From Cyclobacteriaceae bacterium (GTDB lineage Bacteria > Bacteroidota > Bacteroidia > Cytophagales > Cyclobacteriaceae): DNA of 64,000 bases. The DNA is taken from NCBI GenBank assembly GCA_019638275.1, contig JAHBUC010000003.1, positions 62,001 through 126,000 on the forward strand, in the 5' to 3' direction. Both the position numbers and the translations under genes were made by a program. A model generated the notes under the pieces. It did no database searches and was not told the DNA's origin. It was given only the letters and a program-made list of their open reading frames with translations. Positions within the stretch are counted from its first letter, which is position 1. Each line of letters begins with the position of its first letter. Below are positions 1-8,452 of the stretch, one piece after another.

Positions 1-763
1 ACCGGTTAAGCACAACATCGTCATCAAGTTTAACTACGCGCAATATTGCATCGCCTGATTTCTCTAATTGATCCATATCCTTCATCCAGAAATCATACTC
101 GCGTTGAAGGGCGGGCAGGTAGTTTAGTAATTTCTCATCGTTTCCATCCACGGCAACGCCAACTATCAATGAAAAATAAGGTGGTTGTGAACGACTCAGG
201 TAATACTGTCGGTTTCCGTTAGGAATAAACCCGATAGAATCGATCAGGTAAGCAAAGTTGTTGGCCATGGCTTCAACCATATCCATTTTACCGGAAGCCT
301 TTAACCCAAGAATGGTGAAGTAGCTATCCCAATAATAAATTTCTGAAAACCGGCCACCGGGTACGATATAGGATTGCGGAAGCGTAATCAGTGATGATCC
401 TTGCCTATTATCATCCGGTTGGCGGGTAAGCACCGGCCAAAGCGCCATGATGTGTTCCTCAACCGAACGCGAAGTATCAGCCTGAAAGTTGGTTGTTGGC
501 GATACGGGAATATCAAAGTGTTTAAGAACAAAGGCCTTCAGGTCAAAATCTGGCGCATTTCTTTCAACAGTATATTCCTCTTGAATTTCAGCAAGGGATT
601 TTTTAGGAACACAATCCACAAAGGTTTTTGAATCGGGAAAAACAGCCGCCAACTGCACATCCTGAAATAAATCCGAAGCATAAAAATCCTGAACAACCGC
701 CTCCTTTTTCTGGCATGAAAATACCAGTAGCAATAGGATACCATAAACTGAAAAACGCTTCAT
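1..763 (-). CDS. GH37 trehalase lipoprotein, 3' part cut by window edge
   Basis: Reading the minus strand from ATG at 763 gives 254 codons open to the window edge. The protein starts with a lipoprotein signal (hydrophobic stretch, then VFSC with Cys17). At residues 135-149 it carries PGGRFSEIYYWDSYF, which fits trehalase signature 1 of glycoside hydrolase family 37. Family knowledge: GH37 hydrolyses alpha,alpha-trehalose to two glucose by inversion. The second trehalase signature and the C-terminal half would lie left of position 1. It is the last visible gene of the minus-strand run that begins at susC, 80 bp after the haloperoxidase-like gene, so periplasmic or surface trehalose cleavage inside this glucoside locus is likely. 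Function is well supported; exact localisation is inferred. Confidence 0.92.
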   Translation of the reverse strand, partial: MKRFSVYGILLLLVFSCQKKEAVVQDFYASDLFQDVQLAAVFPDSKTFVDCVPKKSLAEIQEEYTVERNAPDFDLKAFVLKHFDIPVSPTTNFQADTSRSVEEHIMALWPVLTRQPDDNRQGSSLITLPQSYIVPGGRFSEIYYWDSYFTILGLKASGKMDMVEAMANNFAYLIDSIGFIPNGNRQYYLSRSQPPYFSLIVGVAVDGNDEKLLNYLPALQREYDFWMKDMDQLEKSGDAILRVVKLDDDVVLNR

Positions 764-843
764 AAGCTGATCGGATAATCAGCTTAAAATATCAAATAAA
801 GGTTGGAATTGCCAGCGATTTCTTCTGATTCCTTTCGCTGAAT

Positions 844-2193
844 TTATTCTTTCCAGGCGAGGTGTTCCTTACGGGTACGAACGTGGCGCAATACCCAATC
901 ACCCACCTGATGCCCTTGCTTCACACCTTCATCAATAGCGGGCCGGTAATGGATACCACCATACAACCGGCTAATCGCTGCTTCGTCAGAGGCCTGCTTA
1001 AAGGAAGAGAAGGTTCTTGCCGGAAGTCCGAATTCCAACTCGGTAGAATCAACAAAATGAAAATTATCGCCAAACAGGGTAGTCAGTACATCCGCAGCAG
1101 CAGTTGAAATTACACTGTGCCCGCTGGTATGTTCAGGGAATGGTGGAGTCTGCAATAAGGGTAACCAGTCTTCATCAATAAACTGGTTGATAAACGTTTC
1201 AGGACGGACGAGTTTGCTTCGGTATTTTTCATCCCAGCACACAATAAAGCCATCCGCTAATGCAACAGATACCAGAGCGTACGCTTCAGCCGTTTCAAAA
1301 AAGTCGTGGTTAGCGAGTTTGCAACTTAAATTGGTAATGTTGATCCAATGTCCGCCAGGAGAAATCTTTTTGGTAGCAAACATAACATGCCCGCGTACAT
1401 TCATTTTAAAAGGATTGCAATCCCAAAAATTTGCAATCTCTTCATACTCGCTGTTGGTGCTTTTTACCGCTTCATAAACTTCAAGCGCTTCCTTATAAAA
1501 CTGGCTTTTTACATCTGAACTGAATGGTGTTGGAGGTTTTGGCACGAACTGGCTCGCAGAATCAATAACAAACGTTCTAATCTTATTCCAACTGGGTTCA
1601 ATGCCTTCCATGTAAGCAGGAGGTGTTGGTTTCCATTTACCCGGATCATGCAACGGCACCGTATACTTTTCAAACGTTCGGGTTTGCTTGTAATTATCTT
1701 TTCCAGACCACTCCAATATGTGTTTAGCAACTTCAGAACCATAGGCTATGGAGTTTTCATACATAGCTTTTGGCATTCCGGAATTTTTAAACGCTGCGAG
1801 TGTCTGATCATGAAAAGCCTGCATCTCGGCTTCTGAAAAAATCAGTGCTTTTCCAACAACCGCCAAAGCATGAACCGAAGCTAACTCAAAACAATATTGC
1901 TTTGCTGAATCGGGTTTGGGTAGCTCTTCAAGTCCGTGCAGTTGTCCGGCCAGACTGACAAAATTCGGATTGCCCGGCACGGCTGCTTCATATGCTGCAA
2001 TGCTCGAATAGGCATAAATGCGACTGGCCACTGGTGGCGAAAAAATATCATGCACAATGATATCGGTAATCTTCTTCATCGTATGGTGCAGGTGTCCGGG
2101 ATCAACATCTCCCGGATCAAACGCTACCTCTTCCTTCTTTCCGCAAGAGAACACAATACCAAGAATGCTAATGAATACGATGAACCTTTTCAT
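844..2193 (-). CDS. Vanadium-dependent haloperoxidase / PAP2-superfamily lipoprotein
   Basis: 449 residues with a lipoprotein signal (FSCGKK, Cys17). The C-terminal half has the three-part PAP2/vanadium-haloperoxidase active site: KYRSKLVRP at about 323 (K-x6-R-P), PEHTSGHS at about 353 (P-x3-H-x-SGHS) and SRLYGGIHYRPAIDEG at about 408 (SR-x5-H-x4-D). These residues bind vanadate or phosphate in the superfamily. The N-terminal half is the helical region typical of bacterial haloperoxidase-like proteins. Enzymes with this fold either oxidise halides with hydrogen peroxide or remove phosphate, and sequence alone does not decide which. It lies 29 bp after the secreted GH65 gene and before trehalase, so it is probably co-transcribed with the sugar genes. 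Its role there is not established. Confidence 0.85.
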   Translation of the reverse strand: MKRFIVFISILGIVFSCGKKEEVAFDPGDVDPGHLHHTMKKITDIIVHDIFSPPVASRIYAYSSIAAYEAAVPGNPNFVSLAGQLHGLEELPKPDSAKQYCFELASVHALAVVGKALIFSEAEMQAFHDQTLAAFKNSGMPKAMYENSIAYGSEVAKHILEWSGKDNYKQTRTFEKYTVPLHDPGKWKPTPPAYMEGIEPSWNKIRTFVIDSASQFVPKPPTPFSSDVKSQFYKEALEVYEAVKSTNSEYEEIANFWDCNPFKMNVRGHVMFATKKISPGGHWINITNLSCKLANHDFFETAEAYALVSVALADGFIVCWDEKYRSKLVRPETFINQFIDEDWLPLLQTPPFPEHTSGHSVISTAAADVLTTLFGDNFHFVDSTELEFGLPARTFSSFKQASDEAAISRLYGGIHYRPAIDEGVKQGHQVGDWVLRHVRTRKEHLAWKE

Positions 2194-2222
2194 ATCTGCT
2201 TAAAAAAATCAATCAAAGATAA

Positions 2223-4259
2223 TCATTTCACTACGTAGTTCTGACGATTTACCCCTACTCCTCTTATCTCCAATGAGCGCCAGGAAGACGGCAATTTGGT
2301 TTTTATCTGAGTAACACCCTGATCGGAGATATTCAAACCACCAAACCCGAAAATGATGGCTTGCAACATACCTCCTGCACCGGTGGCAAAGTATGGATTG
2401 GTTCCACCGGCTGTTTCTGCCAACACACCAAAAGGCGGAACTTCGTTGGGTTTGTACGACTTAACAAACAACTCATGCGCTTTTTGCGGGTTTCCTAAAC
2501 GGGCATAGAGCGTAGCCAAAACAGAATTGCCCATAGCTGGTCCATCGGGCGCCATGCGGGGTTCGTAATACTTCAGGTCCTTTTCAATTTGATCTTTCGT
2601 GGTAATCACATCCAACGGAAATGCGAGCAAATTCACATCCGCTTGCTTAATCATAACCCCATCATAGGTGGCATTCTCCCTGGTTACACCATCGGGGAAC
2701 TTGAGTATAGGAATGTTATTGGCTACATGCATCCAATCCGGATCAGGCTTAATGCCTAATAATGTTGCAGCCTGTGTAGCGTATTTCAAAACCGTTATGG
2801 CCATGCCATTGGTAAACGCATTGTTGTCGATATTCTCCTGCCACTCATTCGCCCCAATAACGTTATTGATTTCATATCGACCGGGGCCTTTTCGCTCTAC
2901 GCGACTGGCCCAAAAGTCGGCCACCTCCTTTAACACCGGGTAAGCACGTTCCGCTAGGAAGGTTTTATCCTTTGTTACCTGGTAATACTTCCAAAAAGCC
3001 CAACCAATACATCCGGTAATGTGATGCTGAAAAGGGCCTGTAAGGGCCCATACAGGCGTATCTTCAGTGCCATCAGCCGATGATTCCCATGGAAACATGG
3101 CGCCTTTATAGCCATGAGAGAATGCATTTTGTTTTGCGGCCTCAAGGCGTTCAAAGCGATATTCCAATAGCGAACGTGCTATTTCGGGTTGCATCACCAA
3201 TAAGGGCGGGTACATCCAAAGTTCCGTATCCCAAAACACATGACCATTATAACCCAATCCGCTTAACCCCATAGGCGACAGCGAGTAGGCAGTGCCTTCG
3301 CGCGAAAATGCGTACAAATGATATAATGCAAACCGCACGTCACGTTGTGCTTGTTCATCTCCTTCAATCACAATATCACTCTTCCATAATTTTTCCCATT
3401 CGGCTTCATGCCTTGTAAGCAGTCTCTCGGTGCCTTCAAGCATGGCATATACGCTTAACCGTTCAGCTTCATTATGCGGATCAGTATAGTGAGCTGTCGA
3501 TACCGCTGAAGAAACAATGCTAAACGTGTAGGTCTCCCCAGCCTTCAAGTTCTTGTGGAATTTGGCCAGGTGCATGTTATAATCCCAATCTTCGTGAATC
3601 AACTGTGGCTCCTGACCATGTGGTTCTGAAAAAATAAAACTGTTGCTGGCCGCTACCGTGTGCTTGCCCGATGGGCTTTTCGCAACAGAAGTTAGCAAGG
3701 GAATTTTTACATGTGGCCTGTCTATCTCGCTATAGTAGTTGCGAATATCAGCAAGATGATCAGGCGCTTCAATAACACTCATTGGTGTAATTGTTACATC
3801 TTTCTTAGCCGTAATGCTCACCATGCTTAAGGCCGTATACGGAAGATGCCTCAAAGCCATCAACGTATGTTTGACCGAAACCTTCTCGCCCACATCAAAA
3901 GTTGTGACCAAGGCCGCCTTTTTCATGTCTAGCGTTTGCTGATAATTGGTGACCGAGCGCGCGTTGATGCGTTGCTCGTCTACATCCAGGTTCATATTTA
4001 CATGATTGAATGATTTCAGAATATTAGACACACGTCCGCGTTGATAGTTGTCGTACACGCCATTCAGCACTACATCTTTCACGCGCAGTGGTTCAGGTGA
4101 AGACACTATGCCCACCATGCCGTTGGCTACGGTAACGCCATAGTAGTTGGAGGAGTTAATGCCTGTTGCGGATACCCGCCATACATCAGACTGGGCCTTT
4201 AGATGCATTGAATTCAATGCCACAACCAGAAAAGTTATTAAAACTATAAGCGATCTCAT
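2223..4259 (-). CDS. Secreted GH65 alpha-glucoside hydrolase (kojibiose hydrolase-like)
   Basis: 678 residues with a cleavable signal peptide ending near LKAQS. The GH65 (alpha/alpha)6 core is clear: GHVFWDTELWMYPPLL around 355, GANEWQENIDNNAFTN with the candidate general acid Glu472, KQADVN further on, and a C-terminal ETAGGTNPYFATGAGG with Glu615. Family knowledge: most bacterial GH65 enzymes are phosphorylases, but a Flavobacterium johnsoniae GH65 hydrolyses kojibiose using two glutamates at almost the same positions. The extra Glu in place of a phosphate site and the export signal both argue for a hydrolase here. Preferred linkage (alpha-1,2, trehalose or other) cannot be read from the sequence. 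Together with trehalase it would release glucose in the periplasm. It lies 32 bp downstream of the GyrI-like gene. Confidence 0.85.
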   Translation of the reverse strand: MRSLIVLITFLVVALNSMHLKAQSDVWRVSATGINSSNYYGVTVANGMVGIVSSPEPLRVKDVVLNGVYDNYQRGRVSNILKSFNHVNMNLDVDEQRINARSVTNYQQTLDMKKAALVTTFDVGEKVSVKHTLMALRHLPYTALSMVSITAKKDVTITPMSVIEAPDHLADIRNYYSEIDRPHVKIPLLTSVAKSPSGKHTVAASNSFIFSEPHGQEPQLIHEDWDYNMHLAKFHKNLKAGETYTFSIVSSAVSTAHYTDPHNEAERLSVYAMLEGTERLLTRHEAEWEKLWKSDIVIEGDEQAQRDVRFALYHLYAFSREGTAYSLSPMGLSGLGYNGHVFWDTELWMYPPLLVMQPEIARSLLEYRFERLEAAKQNAFSHGYKGAMFPWESSADGTEDTPVWALTGPFQHHITGCIGWAFWKYYQVTKDKTFLAERAYPVLKEVADFWASRVERKGPGRYEINNVIGANEWQENIDNNAFTNGMAITVLKYATQAATLLGIKPDPDWMHVANNIPILKFPDGVTRENATYDGVMIKQADVNLLAFPLDVITTKDQIEKDLKYYEPRMAPDGPAMGNSVLATLYARLGNPQKAHELFVKSYKPNEVPPFGVLAETAGGTNPYFATGAGGMLQAIIFGFGGLNISDQGVTQIKTKLPSSWRSLEIRGVGVNRQNYVVK

Positions 4260-4291
4260 AAAAGTTTGATTAAAACAAATTAGTCATTCAG

Positions 4292-5179
4292 CTATTTTAC
4301 CGGTAAATACACATCTGCCTTCCATTCCCTTTCACTTAAGCCAAGATTCGGGTTATTATGAAAATACTCCATCGGAAATCCAGCCATTATAAAACCATTC
4401 CTATTTGCATAATGGATTAACTCATACCATGCCCGATCAGACGTTATATAATTACCATAGTATTCAGCCTTCAAAGTCTTCCCTCCACCAACATAAGTGT
4501 AGAAAAAAGAGTCAAAAACAGGAAGAGTATCTTGCTTTATTATTGGAAAACAAAAGTCAAATTTCAACGTCCCATTACTATGATTCCAGTGCGTTACCCG
4601 CACAACAGGCGCCCCTTTTGAAACTAACCCGAATTCCTGAATAAAAGATGTCAGAACAGGAAAATCCTCCATCATACCATAGGCTTTCTCTGGCTGGCCG
4701 GTTTCAAGTGACCGACAAATACAAAACGAGGAATCCATAGTAACTTCACCCACTATCCTGACACGGGTAATCTCAAGATGCTCCTTGAGCACGGTATAGA
4801 AATTCCTGATCAACTCTCCTGAATGTCGCTCAATAGGTTGCTCCCTTACAGGAATCAATAGCTTATTGATAAGAGAATTCCCTTCCTCAGAAACCTGAAC
4901 ACGTACCTGGGAAACTGAATCATTATGTAGTCTAAAATTCCACAAGAATGTATACGTCCTTTGCTCCACCACCACAGTTTGTGTGACTGTAGAAAATGAA
5001 TCGACTTTTAAAATTCTTGCTCTTTCCAATGACTTATTCCAAATTCTGATAGTCTCAATTAAATCTCCAGGCAACGTATTAGACTTAAATCGTATCTCGT
5101 ACTCAAAAGGCCTGACAAAAAAGTAGTACACTGTAAACACAAAAAGTATACTCAGCAAACCCAAAATAATGCGTCTCAT
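4292..5179 (-). CDS. Membrane-anchored GyrI-like (AraC effector-binding-type) protein
   Basis: 295 residues with one N-terminal transmembrane segment (about 5-22). The middle part (about 27-140) resembles an SRPBCC-type beta sheet region. The C-terminal half (about 140-295) looks like a GyrI/AraC effector-binding domain, including the late pattern DRAWYELIHYANRNGF and the closing beta strand ADVYLPVK. In this superfamily the domain binds small hydrophobic ligands. No DNA-binding part is present, so it is not a transcription factor on its own. Its ATG overlaps the stop of the preceding propeller gene (ATGA), implying translational coupling and a shared role in the locus. The domain call rests on pattern recognition, not on a search. 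Confidence 0.6.
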   Translation of the reverse strand: MRRIILGLLSILFVFTVYYFFVRPFEYEIRFKSNTLPGDLIETIRIWNKSLERARILKVDSFSTVTQTVVVEQRTYTFLWNFRLHNDSVSQVRVQVSEEGNSLINKLLIPVREQPIERHSGELIRNFYTVLKEHLEITRVRIVGEVTMDSSFCICRSLETGQPEKAYGMMEDFPVLTSFIQEFGLVSKGAPVVRVTHWNHSNGTLKFDFCFPIIKQDTLPVFDSFFYTYVGGGKTLKAEYYGNYITSDRAWYELIHYANRNGFIMAGFPMEYFHNNPNLGLSEREWKADVYLPVK

Positions 5180-8100
5180 TTCTTACCCAATATTTTATAA
5201 ACCTGACATTTTCCGTTGTTAATCGTAACGATCAGGAATTTCTCATTCTTAAAAGAAACAATATTGAAGTGACGAACCGATTGATTGAAGAAATTAACGC
5301 CTATACTTTGAGATAAGCGAATATCCGATTCACTTTTGATGATGGCTCCACCAAAAGAACCAAACCTTCCATGAAAAGGCTGAACGCCAAAATAATTACC
5401 TCCAACCAGAATTTCTTCGCGTCCATCCAAATCAAAGTCGTAGCGCATCAAACTAAGAATTGGGGCCACCTGCAGGTTATCAACAAACTGAACAAAGTCA
5501 AACACCCCGTTATTATTACGTAAAAATCCTGAGGCTAATTCGTGTACCTCATACACAGTAGCTTTGTTCAACTGATCTTTCGTAAAAATCTGATCAATTG
5601 TTTTTCCAGCGAAAGATTCATAAGAAGTAAATTTCTTTCGTAGCACCGGTAGCTGACTAGCTAACATATCTAATCCATCTAAAGGATAATATTTTCCATC
5701 GCGGGCAATAGCAACAATCGTTTCCGATTTTCCATTATCATCAAAATCGCCATAGTACATTCGCATCGGATGCCCATTCGTGGCCTTAAATCTTGAATTG
5801 AGTCCCCAGTTTCCTAAAACATAATCGGTATCACCATCACTATCTACATCAAGAGGAGCTATCGCTTGCCACAACCCATGTAATCCCTCCAGGAACACCT
5901 TATCACGTTCAAATTTTCCCCTGTTGTTTTTCAAGAAAACAGGAGACATCCATTCGCCCACTACAATCAGATCAACTTGACCATCACCATTATAATCGTC
6001 CCAAACCGCATCCGTAACCATTCCGAGGTTTTCAAAAAATTCTGCCTGATGTGGTGCGAGCTGACCATTGTTGTTTACCAGAAGATATGATTTTGGTGTG
6101 GCCCCAAAGTCGTTCGAAACCGATTGAGCACCAACAAAAAGATCAAGATCACCATCTCCATCAAAATCAAACGGTTGTAGGCAAGAAACATTTTCAAAAT
6201 ATCCTTCAATTTCAGTAAGTATGAAACCCGATTCACTTGATTTATAGTAACTATCCAACAGTGGAGCCGATCGATTATAAAAATCAGCCCCACCTGTACC
6301 AATATATAAATCTGCTTTACCATCCATGGTAAAATCAGCCATAATGGATTGATTATCTTCCTTAATTGAATCTTTTAGAATATTGATAATGGAAGTTTTC
6401 AAAAAACCAGATTCTGTTTGAATAAAAAATTGACCGGGCATATGTTTTGAACCACCAAAATGAATATCTGTAAGGCCATCATTGTTAATATCGCCAATAG
6501 CCGTTGCTGGCCCACGGTCAGACTGCTGGTATGGTAACAGCTTCAAACGATCAAAATCAGTGTAATTATCCTCTTTGTGTTCGTAGGTTATTCCAATGTT
6601 ATTTAAGTCAACTTGCTCGAATATCCTACCAGGCTCTTCTTTATTTTGAACAACAATTGACGAGGGTTGTGCATTGTAGCTTATAGTAAGCGTTTGATTT
6701 GAATTAATCGCAGTTAGCTTTTGTCTATCTCCATTTGGCCACATCACAATAACTGAATCAATTACTGTTACATTATCAACACCAAAATGAACAACCGGTT
6801 CTGATGAAGATTGAAATCCACGCGCAGTGTACATTTCCTTTACCTGCATTATCCCATTATTATAGGAATAAACCCGCGAACCGAATGCAAATGGATTTGA
6901 CTGATTGTATTTGAGCTTAACTTTCAGGTAGTTGGCTGATGTGTTTGTTTGATTAATATAAATACCCGGCTTTCCGTCTACGTTGTTTACAATAATGTCC
7001 AGGTCACCATCATTATCAAGATCAGCGAATGCAGTTGCTGTAGAGCAGGTCTTCTCCTGAGGCAGCCAACGAGCAGACATATTTTCAAATTTTAAACCAC
7101 CAGAACCTTTAAAAACATAATTTTGAGCATACCCAGATGGCATAAGCGCCAATGCTTTTTGATCCACCAATTTTGTGGCTTCCATTTTACTTACGATCTG
7201 CTCACTTGATACAAATTTTATGTAGTCTAAATCGTTCGGACGCTTCGGAATTCCGTTTGAAATAAATAAATCCTGATTTCCATCCTGATCAAAATCTGAG
7301 AATAGCGCACTCCAACTCCAATCTGTAGCGGCAACGCCACTTAACAGGGCTGTTTCCATAAACTGGTTGTTCCCTCTATTAATGTGTAGCATATTTCGGG
7401 GAAACTGATAATTATAACCATATCCTCCTGTTCGCATCCGAAGGGTATTAATGCTTTCATCTCCTTCAGATCGTTTCTGTACAACCTCATCTTCAGCCAG
7501 CATATCCAACGTAATCAAATCAGGATAACCATCATGATTAATATCGCTTACATCGCAACCCATGGAGAACTTACTGGTGTGCGAAAAAACATATTTGCTG
7601 ATCTCCTTAAATGTACCGTCTCCATTATTTAAGTAGAAGTAATCATCTTCATGAAAATCATTACCTACATAGATATCAGGGTACCCATCCAGATTAAAAT
7701 CAGAAATAGCTATACCCAAGCCATAGCCGGTGATTCCACCATATATTCCAGCCTCCTCGCTTACATCAACAAACTTTTCGCCATCGTTCCGAAGTAATCG
7801 ATCACCCGATTCGTAAGAACGGACATTGCGCAAGCGAGCATGCCCGAATGATTCAGGCGTATGAACCGCATGATTCAAAAGATAGATATCGAGGTCGCCA
7901 TCTAGATCGTAATCTAAAAATGCCGCGGAAGAACTATAGGTATCAAAATCTAACCCGAATTCAACCGATCGTTCCGTAAACGTATTATCTCCGTTATTAA
8001 TGTATAATTCATTATGACCCTGGAGGTTTTTCAAACCCACCACAGCGCAAACATAGATATCCAGCAACCCATCTCCATTCACATCACCCATTATACTCCC

Positions 8101-8364
8101 GGTATTCCACGAACTATTTCCTGCAACACCAGCTTTATCGGTTATATCCTCAAATTCCAAATTCCCCTTATTCAAGTATAATTTGTTCTTTACCTGATTC
8201 CCTGAGAAAAAAAGATCAGGAAGCCCATCTCCATTTATATCTCCAACTGCCACACCTCCGCCATTATAAAAGTATAGGTAATCGATAATATTAAAGTCAT
8301 CCGTAGGTGTCAATGTATTCTCAAAATCAATACCTGCTTTCACTGGCTCTAACACCTCAAACAA
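5176..8364 (-). CDS. FG-GAP/VCBS repeat protein with UnbV/ASPIC domain, third tandem copy (signal peptide interrupted)
   Basis: About 1062 residues from the first possible (TTG) codon. Many Asp-rich propeller motifs are visible, for example GVAVGDINGDGLPDLFF near the start and DLDNDGDLDIIVNN in the middle; these bind calcium in FG-GAP/VCBS beta-propellers. A UnbV/ASPIC segment follows at about 490-570 (NPFAFGSRVYSYNNG through MWPNGDRQKLTAINSNQTL), then a second propeller. The two upstream paralogues have lipoprotein signals. Here the matching signal is encoded in frame from ATG at 8442 but is broken by TGA at 8386-8388, so the shown start is only what remains open. As read, the protein would lack its export signal, or the gene is mutated or misread. 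It follows the second copy by 10 bp if 8442 is the true start, and overlaps the next gene by 4 bp. Confidence 0.8.
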   Translation of the reverse strand: MFEVLEPVKAGIDFENTLTPTDDFNIIDYLYFYNGGGVAVGDINGDGLPDLFFSGNQVKNKLYLNKGNLEFEDITDKAGVAGNSSWNTGSIMGDVNGDGLLDIYVCAVVGLKNLQGHNELYINNGDNTFTERSVEFGLDFDTYSSSAAFLDYDLDGDLDIYLLNHAVHTPESFGHARLRNVRSYESGDRLLRNDGEKFVDVSEEAGIYGGITGYGLGIAISDFNLDGYPDIYVGNDFHEDDYFYLNNGDGTFKEISKYVFSHTSKFSMGCDVSDINHDGYPDLITLDMLAEDEVVQKRSEGDESINTLRMRTGGYGYNYQFPRNMLHINRGNNQFMETALLSGVAATDWSWSALFSDFDQDGNQDLFISNGIPKRPNDLDYIKFVSSEQIVSKMEATKLVDQKALALMPSGYAQNYVFKGSGGLKFENMSARWLPQEKTCSTATAFADLDNDGDLDIIVNNVDGKPGIYINQTNTSANYLKVKLKYNQSNPFAFGSRVYSYNNGIMQVKEMYTARGFQSSSEPVVHFGVDNVTVIDSVIVMWPNGDRQKLTAINSNQTLTISYNAQPSSIVVQNKEEPGRIFEQVDLNNIGITYEHKEDNYTDFDRLKLLPYQQSDRGPATAIGDINNDGLTDIHFGGSKHMPGQFFIQTESGFLKTSIINILKDSIKEDNQSIMADFTMDGKADLYIGTGGADFYNRSAPLLDSYYKSSESGFILTEIEGYFENVSCLQPFDFDGDGDLDLFVGAQSVSNDFGATPKSYLLVNNNGQLAPHQAEFFENLGMVTDAVWDDYNGDGQVDLIVVGEWMSPVFLKNNRGKFERDKVFLEGLHGLWQAIAPLDVDSDGDTDYVLGNWGLNSRFKATNGHPMRMYYGDFDDNGKSETIVAIARDGKYYPLDGLDMLASQLPVLRKKFTSYESFAGKTIDQIFTKDQLNKATVYEVHELASGFLRNNNGVFDFVQFVDNLQVAPILSLMRYDFDLDGREEILVGGNYFGVQPFHGRFGSFGGAIIKSESDIRLSQSIGVNFFNQSVRHFNIVSFKNEKFLIVTINNGKCQVYKILGKK

Positions 8365-8442
8365 TTGGGTTTCCTTATTACATGCTCATAAAAAAAGTAA
8401 AGCAAAAACAGCAATACCTCTACACATAGTTCTAACAATCAT
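8365..8442 (-). other. Interrupted lipoprotein signal of the third FG-GAP gene (in-frame TGA in lipobox)
   Basis: From ATG at 8442 the minus strand reads MIVRTMCRGIAVFALLFL, stop, then ACNKETQ, and continues in frame into the large open reading frame. The layout positive charge, hydrophobic core, L-x-A-C, polar tail is a lipoprotein signal with the stop codon exactly at the x of the lipobox (codon 8386-8388). A single base change (for example from TCA) would restore it. The 10-bp gap to the preceding gene supports 8442 as the ancestral start. Whether this is a true mutation, a sequencing error or something else cannot be told here. Confidence 0.75.
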
Positions 8443-8452
8443 ACTTGACTTG

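Noticed and set aside
8365..8442. Selenocysteine or other recoding at the lipobox TGA
   Set aside because: Selenocysteine in a lipobox has no functional logic, and I see no downstream stem-loop of SECIS type near the codon. Mutation or read error is simpler.
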